This document shows positions 44,301 through 52,773 of a stretch of 64,000 bases of DNA, in pieces. The DNA is from Euborellia annulipes (Eukaryota > Arthropoda > Insecta > Dermaptera > Anisolabididae). The stretch is from the NCBI GenBank assembly GCA_023213315.1, contig JAKCPI010012724.1:1-64000 (forward strand), given 5' to 3'. The translations under genes were made by a program, and so were the position numbers. The notes under the pieces are model-generated. The model saw nothing but the letters and a program-made list of their open reading frames with translations, was not told where the DNA came from and did no database searches. Position 1 is the stretch's first letter, and each line of letters starts with the position of its first letter.

Positions 44301-47172
44301 GTCTGTGTGTCCGTCTATGTGTCTGTCTGTGAACAAAATATCTCAAGAACGAAACGAGCTAGGAAGTTGAAATTTTATATTTAAGTTAGGCACCCCCATG
44401 GGACGTGACACGAAGCTTTTGAACAAAATCGACCAAAGAGTACTAGTACTTTACTGATGCACTTTTTCAGTTTTTTTCGATTTTCTCAAAATTCGCTCCA
44501 ACGATTTATTTTTAATTCAAAAATCAATTATTTTTTAGATTCTCTTTAAAATGTATATTCTCATTTTGTCATTGAAATCTTCTGAAGACCACTTTACTCT
44601 TGTACTCCATAAAAAAGATAGGAGAAATGGTTGCCATGGTAACAAAATATAAATATTTTGCCATACTTATAGATTTTCATCTTCAAAATCGAATGTACCG
44701 TAATGTCGGAAACTAAATACATGTCGACACAAAAAATCTGGTGTGACAAGCACAGTACACAACTTTCGATTACCGAAGGTAAGAGAAAGTTGTGTGCTGT
44801 GCGCCAGTCACACCAGATTTTTTCTTTTTTATCTTGCGCCTTTATAATTCGTGCGTTTGCACAAACCGCTCCACGGTAAATATGCCCGTGACCTTAAATG
44901 ACAACGAAGATGACATCATGAGAGAGTAAAAAGAAACAAGGTCGCAGGATGACGAGGACTCTAAGCTAGTTAGTTATGAGTAATTTTAATGATTGAAATT
45001 ATGAAAAGATCAAATGAGATTAACAAAATAATTATTCAAAAATAATTCTACCATAAAAAAATTTGGTGTGACTGGTCGCTCAGCACACAACACAAAATGA
45101 ATTTGAAAAATCTGAAATACTACATCAGTAAAGTGTACTTCAAACAATATCCACGAAAGATTTTACTGATACTTTTTAAAGAACGCCTAAAGAATAGTTG
45201 ATTTATGAATGTTAATCAAAATCGTCAGCGCCAATTTTGTGAAAATCGAAAAAAAACTGAAAAAGTACTTCAGTAAAGTACTACTACATTTTGACCGTTA
45301 TTGTTCAAAAGCGTATTTTAACTGTCCGGGTGGGTAACTAACTTAAAAATAAAATTTCAACCTCGTAGCTCATTTTCTTCATGCTTAAAATCGTTACACC
45401 CACAGAGAGATAGACCAAAATGCGGCACCCACTTTTTTGGACTCAGGGTACTTCAAAACGTGTATATCTATCAAAATCTCGACTTCGAATTTTTGACATG
45501 ATTGCAACGCTTTCTCGCAATACCTATTTATAGGTAAGAGAAAGTAAAAAGCAATAAATTGTGTAGCTATATTGGATTTCAAACCTACCATCTACAACAA
45601 AAATACAGTGGAATCTCGCTTAAAGAGCATAATTCGATTCAAACTCGTAAAGTGAAACACTCACTACAACTACAAACTTATACGAAACCTCTTCATCTAT
45701 TTCCTGATTAGCCTCCTAATAATTAATTCAATTAATTGTAATTCATGTACATATAACCCAAGTTTGAGAAAATGTACGATCACAAGCGACACTAGAAGAT
45801 CGATGGTTGTGGATTAGAGTTTATTTCAACATGTTCCTAATATGTAATTATTAAAAGGCTAATTATTAATAATGGAAAATTTGATACTTTTTAGAAGTTT
45901 TTTCAATATTTAAAAGTTAACAGTTAACATTGTTAATAAAAATTAATTTGACCATATTTTACCGTTTATTCGAATTTGAGTTATTGCACACGTAGAAACT
46001 ACATACATCAGCAAAGTGATTTTTGGTTTAGTTTACTTACTGAGTTTCCTGATTATTTTTTATGAAGGCATCGCAGAATTGTTGAAATCCATGATGAAAT
46101 CGGGTAGCTGCAAGACTGGAGGCAACCGCGAAAGAACCATTGAAAATAAAAGCCGGTAATACGATCCTCCAAGGCTGTGGAGGACTGAAAAATACAAAGT
46201 CCTCTATGACTATGTTGATTTTTGCAATCAATATAATAATTAATTACATTAATTTATTTTTTATTTGTTTTTTGTACAATACGCAAAAGTATTTATTTTT
46301 TGGCCGACGGTCCATATAAATAAATTGATTTTTTTTTCAATCAAGGTCTTTATCGGCATCTGAGGCCATTTAGACCCGTCTTTATTTATTTTAATTCATT
46401 GCTAGCCAATTTAATGGAAAATAAATTTTTGTCACTTGGTACACTCCTGACCTCTAGCACATATCAGGGCCGGATTTAAGAGTATGCCGCCTATAGGCTA
46501 AAGTTCATTTGCCGCCCCCCTCTATCGGTCATATTTCCTTAATACATTTGTTGATATATGAATTGTTGCTGGTTTCAGAGGATGATTTAACGGAAGAAAT
46601 AAAATAGCAAAAAAATTTTTCAGGATTCATATATTTGCAAATATTTCGGCTGACCTAACGCCTGGCCATCTTCAGTGCAGGATATAATTATTTGGAGATC
46701 CTTCGTCTGGTGAACAAACACTTGAATGCTTGTCTTCCCCAACTCTCTTTATCAGTGGCGTCATTTCAACTTTTTCTTGGGGGGAGAGGGGGCAAAATTT
46801 TAATACATTTGTTTTATAAGATAAAGGTATACTAAAATTCGTAAGGAAAATATTATTAAAGTCTGAAATACTTCATTTTAACTTCTGAAAAAATGCCAAA
46901 CTGCCACCCCTTACACTTTTTGACGGTCTAGGATACAGCCTTTTTAGGTTTTTAGGCTATTTAGAAATATGGCCCTGCCAATAGGTTCTCAAAGTGGGTG
47001 GGCGTTTGAGACTTTCGGAAGGGTAGTAGAAGACCCAGAGAAAATTAGGGGGCATTGAGATGGCGCAGAATGGGCGTGGGCAGATTAAAAAATGTAGTCT
47101 AAAAAAGGAAAAAAAATACACGCTAATCACGTACTAAAGTAAAGAAAAAATTAATATCGTTTAATTTTTACT

Positions 47173-47265
<93 letters not shown>

Positions 47266-48860
47266 GGGGGGGAGAAGGGGAGGGGGGGGATTTTTGTTAT
47301 TGTATTCATTTTTATCATCTGGATTTAGTACTGTAGCAGCAATGTTCGTAACTAAATGTTAGTGACTTTCTGTATTTTTTTAAGTAAAATCGAGCCTGAT
47401 ATTAACAAACTCCTTAAAATGCATAAATTTCAACCTTCTCATTAGTTATGTCATAAATGTGACTTTTGAATGTTAATAAAAATAATCCTCAATATAACTA
47501 AGTAAGCCCTTTAATTGCTCCCATTGAAACATTGTTCTTTCATTCTTCATTTTAAACTCAGAAATAAGATAGGGTTCATATCCTATTTTACGACTATAAT
47601 ATAATATTACACAATTAAATATAATCGTGGCAATAGCTGTTTTAAATTCGCGACAGGTGATAAGTAAAATTAAGATGGGGAGGGTGCAGGGGGTGGGGTT
47701 CTAGAAAAAAAACATTATCAAAGAGGGCGGTGAGCAAAATAAGGTTGAGAAACTATACTCTAGCATAAGAGGATAAAACTACTAGTGAACTATAGACCAG
47801 CGGCATAAAAAAACTCTGCTAGATATGATTTTTTTAAAATACTCATTGGTAGATATCTGATTGCAACAAATGGGGAGGGGAAGAATTCCCTTCCTCTCCA
47901 AATAAATAAATTTTAAAGAATATAAAATATTTTTTATAATTTCCAACAGTACTTAAAATTTTAACGCCATGTTCTCTCTATATAATAATCTTTATTTATG
48001 ATTTTTCGGGATTTCAAGGGGGGAGGGTTTGGACTCCATTTATTCCCTCCGACTTAGGTCCTATCTCGTCCCCAAAAATGAATAAATTAAAAAAAAATAT
48101 TTTATAATTTCTAACAGCGCGCTGCAGCGTTTAAAATTTTAGTACTCTATGTGTTTCTCTATTATAATTTTATTAATTTTTTGAAATTTCGTGGAGGGGG
48201 GGGGGGGTATTTAACCCTCATATCTACCTGACTACGGCCCTGGAATAGTTAATAGGAGACCGATTTGCATATAAACAGAGATGATATATATATACATATA
48301 CTGGTATTACACAATGTTTATTTAAATAGAAGCCAACATGTGTGAATGATGTTTATTTTCCAGCCTACACAGATCTGTCAAAGAAGACTCTTCTTTTATT
48401 CATTGAATAGTAAGCAAGATAGATGATGATCATCTCTGACATCATCGGATATAAATGATGCTCACCCGTGACTGCTGTATCCTCCAGGACCACACATGCA
48501 AAATAAAACAATCCAAATGAAAGAGTAAATCATTGAGCAAAACGGCACATAAATGCAGATGTAACAATCGAGTCTTGGTGACCAATAGGAATTGTGCAAA
48601 TCCAATTCATATGTAGTTTTATTGCTATTATTTAAATCTTGTCTAATGAGAAATGTCAAACTGCTATATAAATAACACGAGCCGCGAAAAATCTCGTCAA
48701 GCTGGGAGAGGCTAACGGATGCTGCAACTGCTGATAGACCGATCAATATATAAAGGATAATCTGAAGCCATTTCCAAATGAAGGAGACATTTGGTGCTTG
48801 AAGGAATCCAACAAATTGTTCGTAATTTCGGTAGAAGTGAAAACTGCTTTCTGATGGCAT
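41352..48860 (-). CDS. TMEM179-like four-helix membrane protein, 245 aa
   Basis: Four exons join in frame: 48466-48860, 46041-46184, 41733-41802 and 41352-41480, with donors GTGAGC, GTAAGT and GTTAGT. ATG 48860 is the first in frame after an upstream stop. Hydrophobic segments lie near residues 31-52, 99-123, 139-157 and 204-228. Loop 1 has FRGSC and a sequon NKT at 80. Helix 3 is followed by HGFQQFCD, which recalls the GF-x-x-WCD pattern of vertebrate TMEM179, and length (233 aa in human) and four-helix layout agree. TMEM179 has no settled biochemical role; it is neuronal in vertebrates. An X-box-like site stands about 100 bp before the start codon. Introns of 2.3 and 4.2 kb are repeat-filled, the first containing a 92-nt G run. 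The exon chain is well supported; the family name is from pattern memory. Confidence 0.7.
41571..41640 (+). mobile_element. hAT-type MITE fragment, TAGGGTCCGACCG family
   Basis: The left terminus TAGGGTCCGACCGAAA and GATTTTCAGCCGAATCC match 42589 onward; the rest is missing. It lies in the third intron of the TMEM179-like gene. Confidence 0.7.
41904..42345 (+). repeat. HP fragment split by a SINE-A
   Basis: HP sequence from TACTCTTGTACTTCCTAG through a once-mutated X-box (41945-41958) to TTTTACATCTTTTATTCA resumes at 42261 and reaches the first arm of the foldback (AATCTGGTGTGACAACTTTC), where it breaks off. Confidence 0.8.
42007..42260 (+). repeat. SINE-A, full copy inside HP, 12-bp target duplication
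   Basis: Nearly identical to the copy at 11920-12177, including GGTCGCGGG-type box B, the hairpin and the core GGCCTAAGTTGCCGAAAAGA. It is flanked by ATCTTTTATTCA (41995-42006, 42261-42272) and ends in an A-rich tail. High similarity suggests recent activity. Confidence 0.9.
42518..43073. mobile_element. TIR element split by a hAT MITE
   Basis: The left end (TTGCAGGCGCAATTGATTGG, then TGCTACTCTCTGGTGG) and the right end (CCACTAGGGAGTAGCACC, AATCAGCTGCGCCTGCAA) are inverted copies over about 36 bp. Without the 399-bp insert plus duplication the element would be about 150 bp. No clear target duplication was found. Confidence 0.75.
42589..42987. mobile_element. hAT-type MITE, TAGGGTCCGACCG family, copy 2
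   Basis: A 399-bp element starting TAGGGTCCGACCGAAA and ending CGGTCGGTTCCTA, with the perfect 8-bp duplication ATCTCAAT (42581-42588, 42988-42995). The interior holds CCGAAACCGAAAC units at both ends. It is inserted in another TIR element. Confidence 0.9.
43408..43931 (+). repeat. SINE-B with 17-bp target duplication, split by a hAT MITE
   Basis: The head-derived part (ATGGAGCATTATTAGCTTC ... CAAGGGTTTGCATCCTG) and the tail (CAATTGAAATAAATAGG, core TGGCCTCAGATGCCGAAAAA) join when the insert is removed. It is flanked by AAAAAGTTCAATTAGAG (43391-43407 and 43932-43948). Confidence 0.85.
43495..43849. mobile_element. hAT-type MITE, CAGGGCCGTGCCTAG family
   Basis: Termini CAGGGCCGTGCCTAG and CTAAGCACGGCCCTG (one mismatch), with the perfect 8-bp duplication AGGATAAC (43487-43494, 43850-43857). 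It is inserted in a SINE-B and is GC-rich inside, with repeated GGCGCCCCCGG-like stretches. Confidence 0.9.
44151..44816 (+). repeat. HP family element, full length (best reference copy)
   Basis: The order is 5' foldback ACTTTCTCTTACC-AT array-GGAGAGAAAGT, GATGTCGAGATTTTGATG, the TCTG array (44296-44332), CGAAACGAGCTAGGAAGTTG, AAGTACTAGTACTTTACTGA-like AGAGTACTAGTACTTTAC, the X-box GTTGCCATGGTAAC (44630-44643), and the 3' foldback 44731-44822 with arms AATCTGGTGTGAC / GTCACACCAGATT. T runs adjoin both ends. It is nearly identical to 15431-16105. Confidence 0.9.
45060..45547 (-). repeat. HP family element, degraded
   Basis: A damaged 3' foldback (TTGGTGTGACTGGTCGCTCA), the middle region and the end TAGGTAAGAGAAAGTAAAAA are recognisable on the - strand. 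The X-box is missing. Confidence 0.7.
45604..45700. mobile_element. pogo/Tigger-like MITE end
   Basis: ACAGTGGAATCTCGCTTAA and GATTCAAACTCGTAAAGTG match the inverted right end of the element at 32320-33078. Only one end is present. Confidence 0.6.
46185..48465. other. Intron 1 of the TMEM179-like gene
   Basis: Contains a - strand SINE-B (about 46330-46465), a hAT-like left end CAGGGCCGGATTTAAG (46466), a GAAACGT/TGAAGATGG-type repeat end on the - strand (46640-46680), the G homopolymer (47173-47264) and several G-rich strings (47681, 48195). No further exon was found. Confidence 0.5.
47173..47264. repeat. Uninterrupted 92-nt G homopolymer
   Basis: Ninety-two G residues in a row, followed after one T by further G-rich sequence to about 47290. 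It is flanked by ordinary AT-rich DNA in the first intron of the TMEM179-like gene. See the finding. Confidence 0.9.
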
Positions 48861-48956
48861 ACTGTGTGTATGTGTTTCGAATGCGGTCAATTTAGGACTG
48901 CACGACTACAATATTCATTGCGCACAGGACACCAAATGACCTAGAGTGGCGCTGCC

Positions 48957-48970
48957 GATACCATGGCAAC
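48957..48970 (-). promoter_or_regulatory. X-box-like RFX site upstream of the TMEM179-like gene
   Basis: On the - strand this reads GTTGCCATGGTATC, one base from the HP X-box GTTGCCATGGTAAC. It is about 97 bp before the start codon, where functional X-boxes usually lie. It is not embedded in an HP copy. Confidence 0.5.
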
Positions 48971-49040
48971 GCGCACGCAAACAATCGACACGGCCTCTTG
49001 GATTTTTTAGTGAATTTTTAATTTATTTTATTTTTTTTTT

Positions 49041-49103
49041 AAACATTCACACTTTTTTTCCATTCACACTCACACACACATTCACACAGTCTTTTCGGCA
49101 ACT
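49041..49103 (-). repeat. SINE-A tail fragment
   Basis: The - strand has GTTGCCGAAAAGACTGTGTG and the TG-rich, A-rich tail only. The head and hairpin are absent. Confidence 0.7.
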
Positions 49104-49174
49104 AGTTATTTCAAACAGTCTACATTTAAAATACAATTGAAATATACAGAGCCTATGGAAATTTTGAATCAACT

Positions 49175-49528
49175 TTTACTTTCTCTTACTTCTTTCTACA
49201 TTAGTTAATATATAGGAGAGAAAGTATTGGATTCATGTCAAAAATTCGATGTCGAGATTTTGATGGATATACACGTTTTGAGGTCCCCATGAATCCAAAA
49301 AAGTGGTTTTCATGATATGGTCTGTCTGGTCTGTGTGTGTTCAATTTTAAGCATGAAGGAGTTGAGTTAGGAGGTTGAAATTTTATATTTGTTTGGCACC
49401 CCACTAGGGCGTGAAAATAAGATTTTAATCAAATTCGGCCAAAGAGTACTAGTACTTTGTTGATGTACTTTTTCAGTTTTTTCTATTTTCTCAAAATTCG
49501 CTTCAACGATTTTGATTAAAATTCAAAA
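49175..49528 (+). repeat. HP family element, 5' half
   Basis: The 5' foldback ACTTTCTCTTACTTC ... GGAGAGAAAGT, the central module and the CAGTTTTTTCTATTTTCTCA stretch are present. It ends where AT-rich sequence and a SINE-A follow. Confidence 0.8.
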
Positions 49529-49566
49529 AAAAAGAATTTGATTTTCGGTTTAACTGTGGTTTATTT

Positions 49567-49867
49567 ATTTATTTATTTATTTATTTATTTTTTTTTTTTT
49601 TTTTTTTTTACAAAAAAAAACACACTTTTTTCTCATTCACACTCACATTCACACAGTCTTTTCGGCAACTCAGGCCATATAAGACTTTTTACGATATCGG
49701 TTATTAAATAATTTATCTATTAGGGGTCCAGGCATTCTTTAAGGCATCATTTAAGCCATCTGGTATCAAATTGGCTTAAATAAAATCATCGGACTGCCTG
49801 GGGTCCGAACCCGCGACGTTTGGTATATGAGGTTAACACGCTAACCTCTACGCCATGCCCCGAGGGC
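49567..49867 (-). repeat. SINE-A, full copy with 15-bp target duplication
   Basis: On the - strand: head with GGGTTCGGACCCC, hairpin, core GGCCTGAGTTGCCGAAAAGA, TG-rich stretch and A-rich tail. It is flanked by AACTGTGGTTTATTT (49552-49566 and 49868-49882). Confidence 0.9.
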
Positions 49868-49907
49868 AACTGTGGTTTATTTGTAACAATTGAAATTTCC
49901 TGGCAGT

Positions 49908-50271
49908 GCCGTAACAAGGGTATGAAGCGCCTGTGGCAAGCATCTAACTTGCGCCCCCCCCCCCCAATAATCTAGTGTTTCCTAACCTTTTTTTGGCCAA
50001 GTTCCTCATTAATGATATATCATTAATCTGTGATAATACCCGGCTTATTTGTTCCTTCAGATTCTTTCTCCAACTCCAGCCAGCGTAATTGGTTAAAATT
50101 GTGGCCTTCATGCCAACAAAAATAAAAAAAAGTTATTTAAAAATTTGTCAAAATTCTCTAAACATAGGGGTTATCAAAATTTATATTCCACAAATCCTTT
50201 CTCTCGTTTAAATGACAGATAAATGAAATTATAAGATAGCACTAAAAATAAAAGGAAATTGATAATATGAT
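49908..50271. other. hAT-like remnant and AT-rich DNA
   Basis: CAGTGCCGTAACAAGGG at about 49907 followed by a C run (49956-49966) looks like a hAT MITE left end with its right end lost. Nothing else is recognised. Confidence 0.4.
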
Positions 50272-51607
50272 TTAAAAAAAAAAGTGCAGGAGGTGGATTT
50301 GAACTCGCGAAGTTTGGTTACGCGAGAATGGAAAAAATATTAGTTACATGACGACGAATTAACCACTTGCGCCAAACTTTAGTGTAATTATTTAAGAAAA
50401 AAATAAGCCTTATGAGAAACATGAAATAAAAGAAGTATTAAAAAAATTTTAATATTTCACATATGATATATCATTTTTCTTTACTTTTTATACTGATTAA
50501 TAATTTATAATCAAAATGACAAAAACATGCATAGTTTTCAAATAATTCAATGGGCAAACGTCAGATGCTTTATGCCTTGATGTAATTAAACCAAAAACTC
50601 TAACTAACATATAATACATGTCATTAATTCTTGAATTCCCCCTGATTCCAGAGAACTAAAGCCCTTTTAATTATATGATCTAATTTGGAAGTTATTGGCG
50701 ATCAAAGTTAAGCTTATTTTCGACCTTAATGACATCATTACACTCAATTCTATATTATCGAAAAAGCTTATTTAGCATTGTCTGATTAAAACCAAATTTT
50801 TACCAGAGATTTACAATTAATAAATGAGTTTTTTTCTAAAGTTTCATTGAGATTGGTAAAGAAATAAATTAAATATTAAGTATTTTGTAAATTGAGTTTT
50901 AGAATTTGGGATCCCGGATGGGTAAAGAGAGCGATCTATGAACCGTGTCTAGGCTTCCATCTGAGATTCCAAATTCTAAAACTCAATTTACAAAATACTT
51001 AATATTTAATTTATTTCTTTACCAATCTCAATGAAACTTTAGAAAAAAACTCATTTATTAATTGTAAATCTCTGGTAAAAATTTGGTTTTAATCAGACAA
51101 TGCTAAATAAGCTTTTTCGATAATATAGAATTGAGTGTAATGATGTCATTAAGGTCGAAAATAAGCTTAACTTTGATCGCCAATAACTTCCAAATTAGAT
51201 CATATAATTAAAAGGGCTTTAGTTCTCTGGAATCAGGGGGAATTCAAGAATTAATGACATGTATTATATGTTAGTTAGAGTTTTTGGTTTAATTACATCA
51301 AGGCATAAAGCATCTGACGTTTGCCCATTGAATTATTTGAAAACTATGCATGTTTTTGTCATTTTGATTATAAATTATTAATCAGTATAAAAAGTAAAGA
51401 AAAATGATATATCATATGTGAAATATTAAAATTTTTTTAATACTTCTTTTATTTCATGTTTCTCATAAGGCTTATTTTTTTCTTAAATAATTACACAAAG
51501 TTTGGCGCAAGTGGTTAATTCGTCGTCATGGAACTAATATTTTTTTCCATTCTCACGTAACCAAACGTCGCGAGTTCAAATCCACCTCCTGCACTTTTTT
51601 TTAAATT
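50272..51607. repeat. Nearly perfect 1.3-kb palindrome with tRNA-like ends
   Basis: Arms of about 640 bp (50272-50911 and 50965-51607) are inverted copies with only a handful of differences, around a spacer of about 53 bp. Each outer end holds a tRNA-like segment: on the right, box A-like TGGCGCAAGTGG (51503-51514), box B-like AGTTCAAATCC (51573-51583) and a T run (51595-51602); the left end mirrors this on the - strand. No protein is encoded. Confidence 0.9.
51500..51602 (+). tRNA. tRNA-like sequence at the right end of the palindrome
   Basis: Pol III box A and box B-like motifs are followed by a T8 terminator. The region between them is about 58 nt, longer than in a plain tRNA, and no acceptor stem forms. 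It is probably a SINE head-like pseudogene; the mirror copy is at about 50275-50385 on the - strand. Confidence 0.4.
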
Positions 51608-51918
51608 CTTTTATTAAGTTTAATTTAGTTCTGTTAATCATTTGCCAACTGGCATTTTTGAAAATTGATTTTTATATATAAATAATAAAAAATAGGACTC
51701 ATCCTAGTCATAAATGATTTTTACTTTTTTTTTTTTTTTATTTCCTTTCTCGTCGGGTTTGCGCATCCGCATCCCAGTTTTATACATATTATACGTTTTA
51801 TACAGTTTTATCCGGGATTTTTGTATAAAACTGCAAATCTTGTATAAAACCCAACTCTGTAGAAAAGTCAATTTGTATTTCAAGTTGTAATATTCTGTTG
51901 TTATCTTATGAGGTGTGA
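51608..51918. other. Upstream region of the 284-aa ORF
   Basis: A T run lies at 51725-51740. The TTTTATAC or TATAAAAC motif occurs five times between 51778 and 51850. One of these could act as a TATA box, but no start site can be fixed. Confidence 0.35.
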
Positions 51919-52773
51919 ATGAAAATTAAAATGATTTCTATTGGAGATAATAATTTGCCTATAATACAACAACCTATATCAACTGTTGATATTAATTGTG
52001 ATTTAAAAGAAATTACAAATGAAACTTCAACGCTAAATGAGGAAGACACCAAAATAAATGTGACAGAATTCGAGCAAGAATCAACACAATCAGCCAAACC
52101 ATTTTCTCATTTTATAAAGAGTATCAAACAAAATTTGATATTCTTGCCACTTTTCTGGCTAAGTATATTTTTTCTAATTTTAGAAACTCTCTTGCAAGTA
52201 TTATATTGTATTTTCTCAGTAATTTGCTGTTGGGCGTTCCCATTATATCCGCATGCTAAACCTGATACAAAATATTTTTTCAAAAATAAATTCAATCTGA
52301 ATTTATTTGGTCAATGTCTTTCTTCCTCAAAAAACGAAATCAAATCAAATATCTCAATTAATGATGAATGTAATTCTTTATACTTTGTTTTTCTTATTCC
52401 TGTAACTATCCTTGTAATTTTTGATATATTTTTTTCCCTTCTCTTCGGGTGGCTTTTTCTATTATGTGGATGTTATAAAGTTCAAAATAATGAATTTTAT
52501 CTTTCACTTTCTTTGATTATCCTTACTGGAAATTGTCAAATGATTAAGGATGATAATAATATTCAACAAACTCCAAATGATATAAATGGGTTTGATTATT
52601 TATTATGTCATTTCTGTTATTGTGGTGATTTTGGATATATTGATTTTGGATATTGTTGTGACTGTGGTAAATGTGCTGAGTGTGATATTTGCACTGTTTG
52701 TATTGACTGTGGGAATTGTATTGATTGTAGTAATTGTGGGGACTTGGGAAATTGTGCGACTTGTTGTATATGA
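51919..52773 (+). CDS. Intronless 284-aa membrane protein with a cysteine-every-third-residue tail
   Basis: A single open frame from the first ATG after an in-frame stop. Residues 1-70 are polar and acidic. Hydrophobic stretches lie at about 73-110 (with Cys-Cys at 103-104) and 152-187, and a weaker one at 193-206, so two or three membrane helices are likely. The C-terminal 55 residues hold 17 cysteines, and from Cys249 to Cys273 a cysteine occurs at every third position nine times (C-G-K-C-A-E-C-D-I-C...). This spacing could bind metal, be palmitoylated, or form a regular disulfide or thiol ladder. It is not a metallothionein or zinc finger that I recognise. No signal peptide is seen, and the orientation in the membrane is unclear. 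It could be a retrocopy, but no tail or duplication is seen. Family unknown. Confidence 0.65.
   Translation: MKIKMISIGDNNLPIIQQPISTVDINCDLKEITNETSTLNEEDTKINVTEFEQESTQSAKPFSHFIKSIKQNLIFLPLFWLSIFFLILETLLQVLYCIFSVICCWAFPLYPHAKPDTKYFFKNKFNLNLFGQCLSSSKNEIKSNISINDECNSLYFVFLIPVTILVIFDIFFSLLFGWLFLLCGCYKVQNNEFYLSLSLIILTGNCQMIKDDNNIQQTPNDINGFDYLLCHFCYCGDFGYIDFGYCCDCGKCAECDICTVCIDCGNCIDCSNCGDLGNCATCCI

Noticed and set aside
44151..44816. HP as a Helitron
   Set aside because: There is a foldback at both ends, no CTRR terminus, no TC start and no insertion between A and T. T runs on both sides instead suggest another mechanism.
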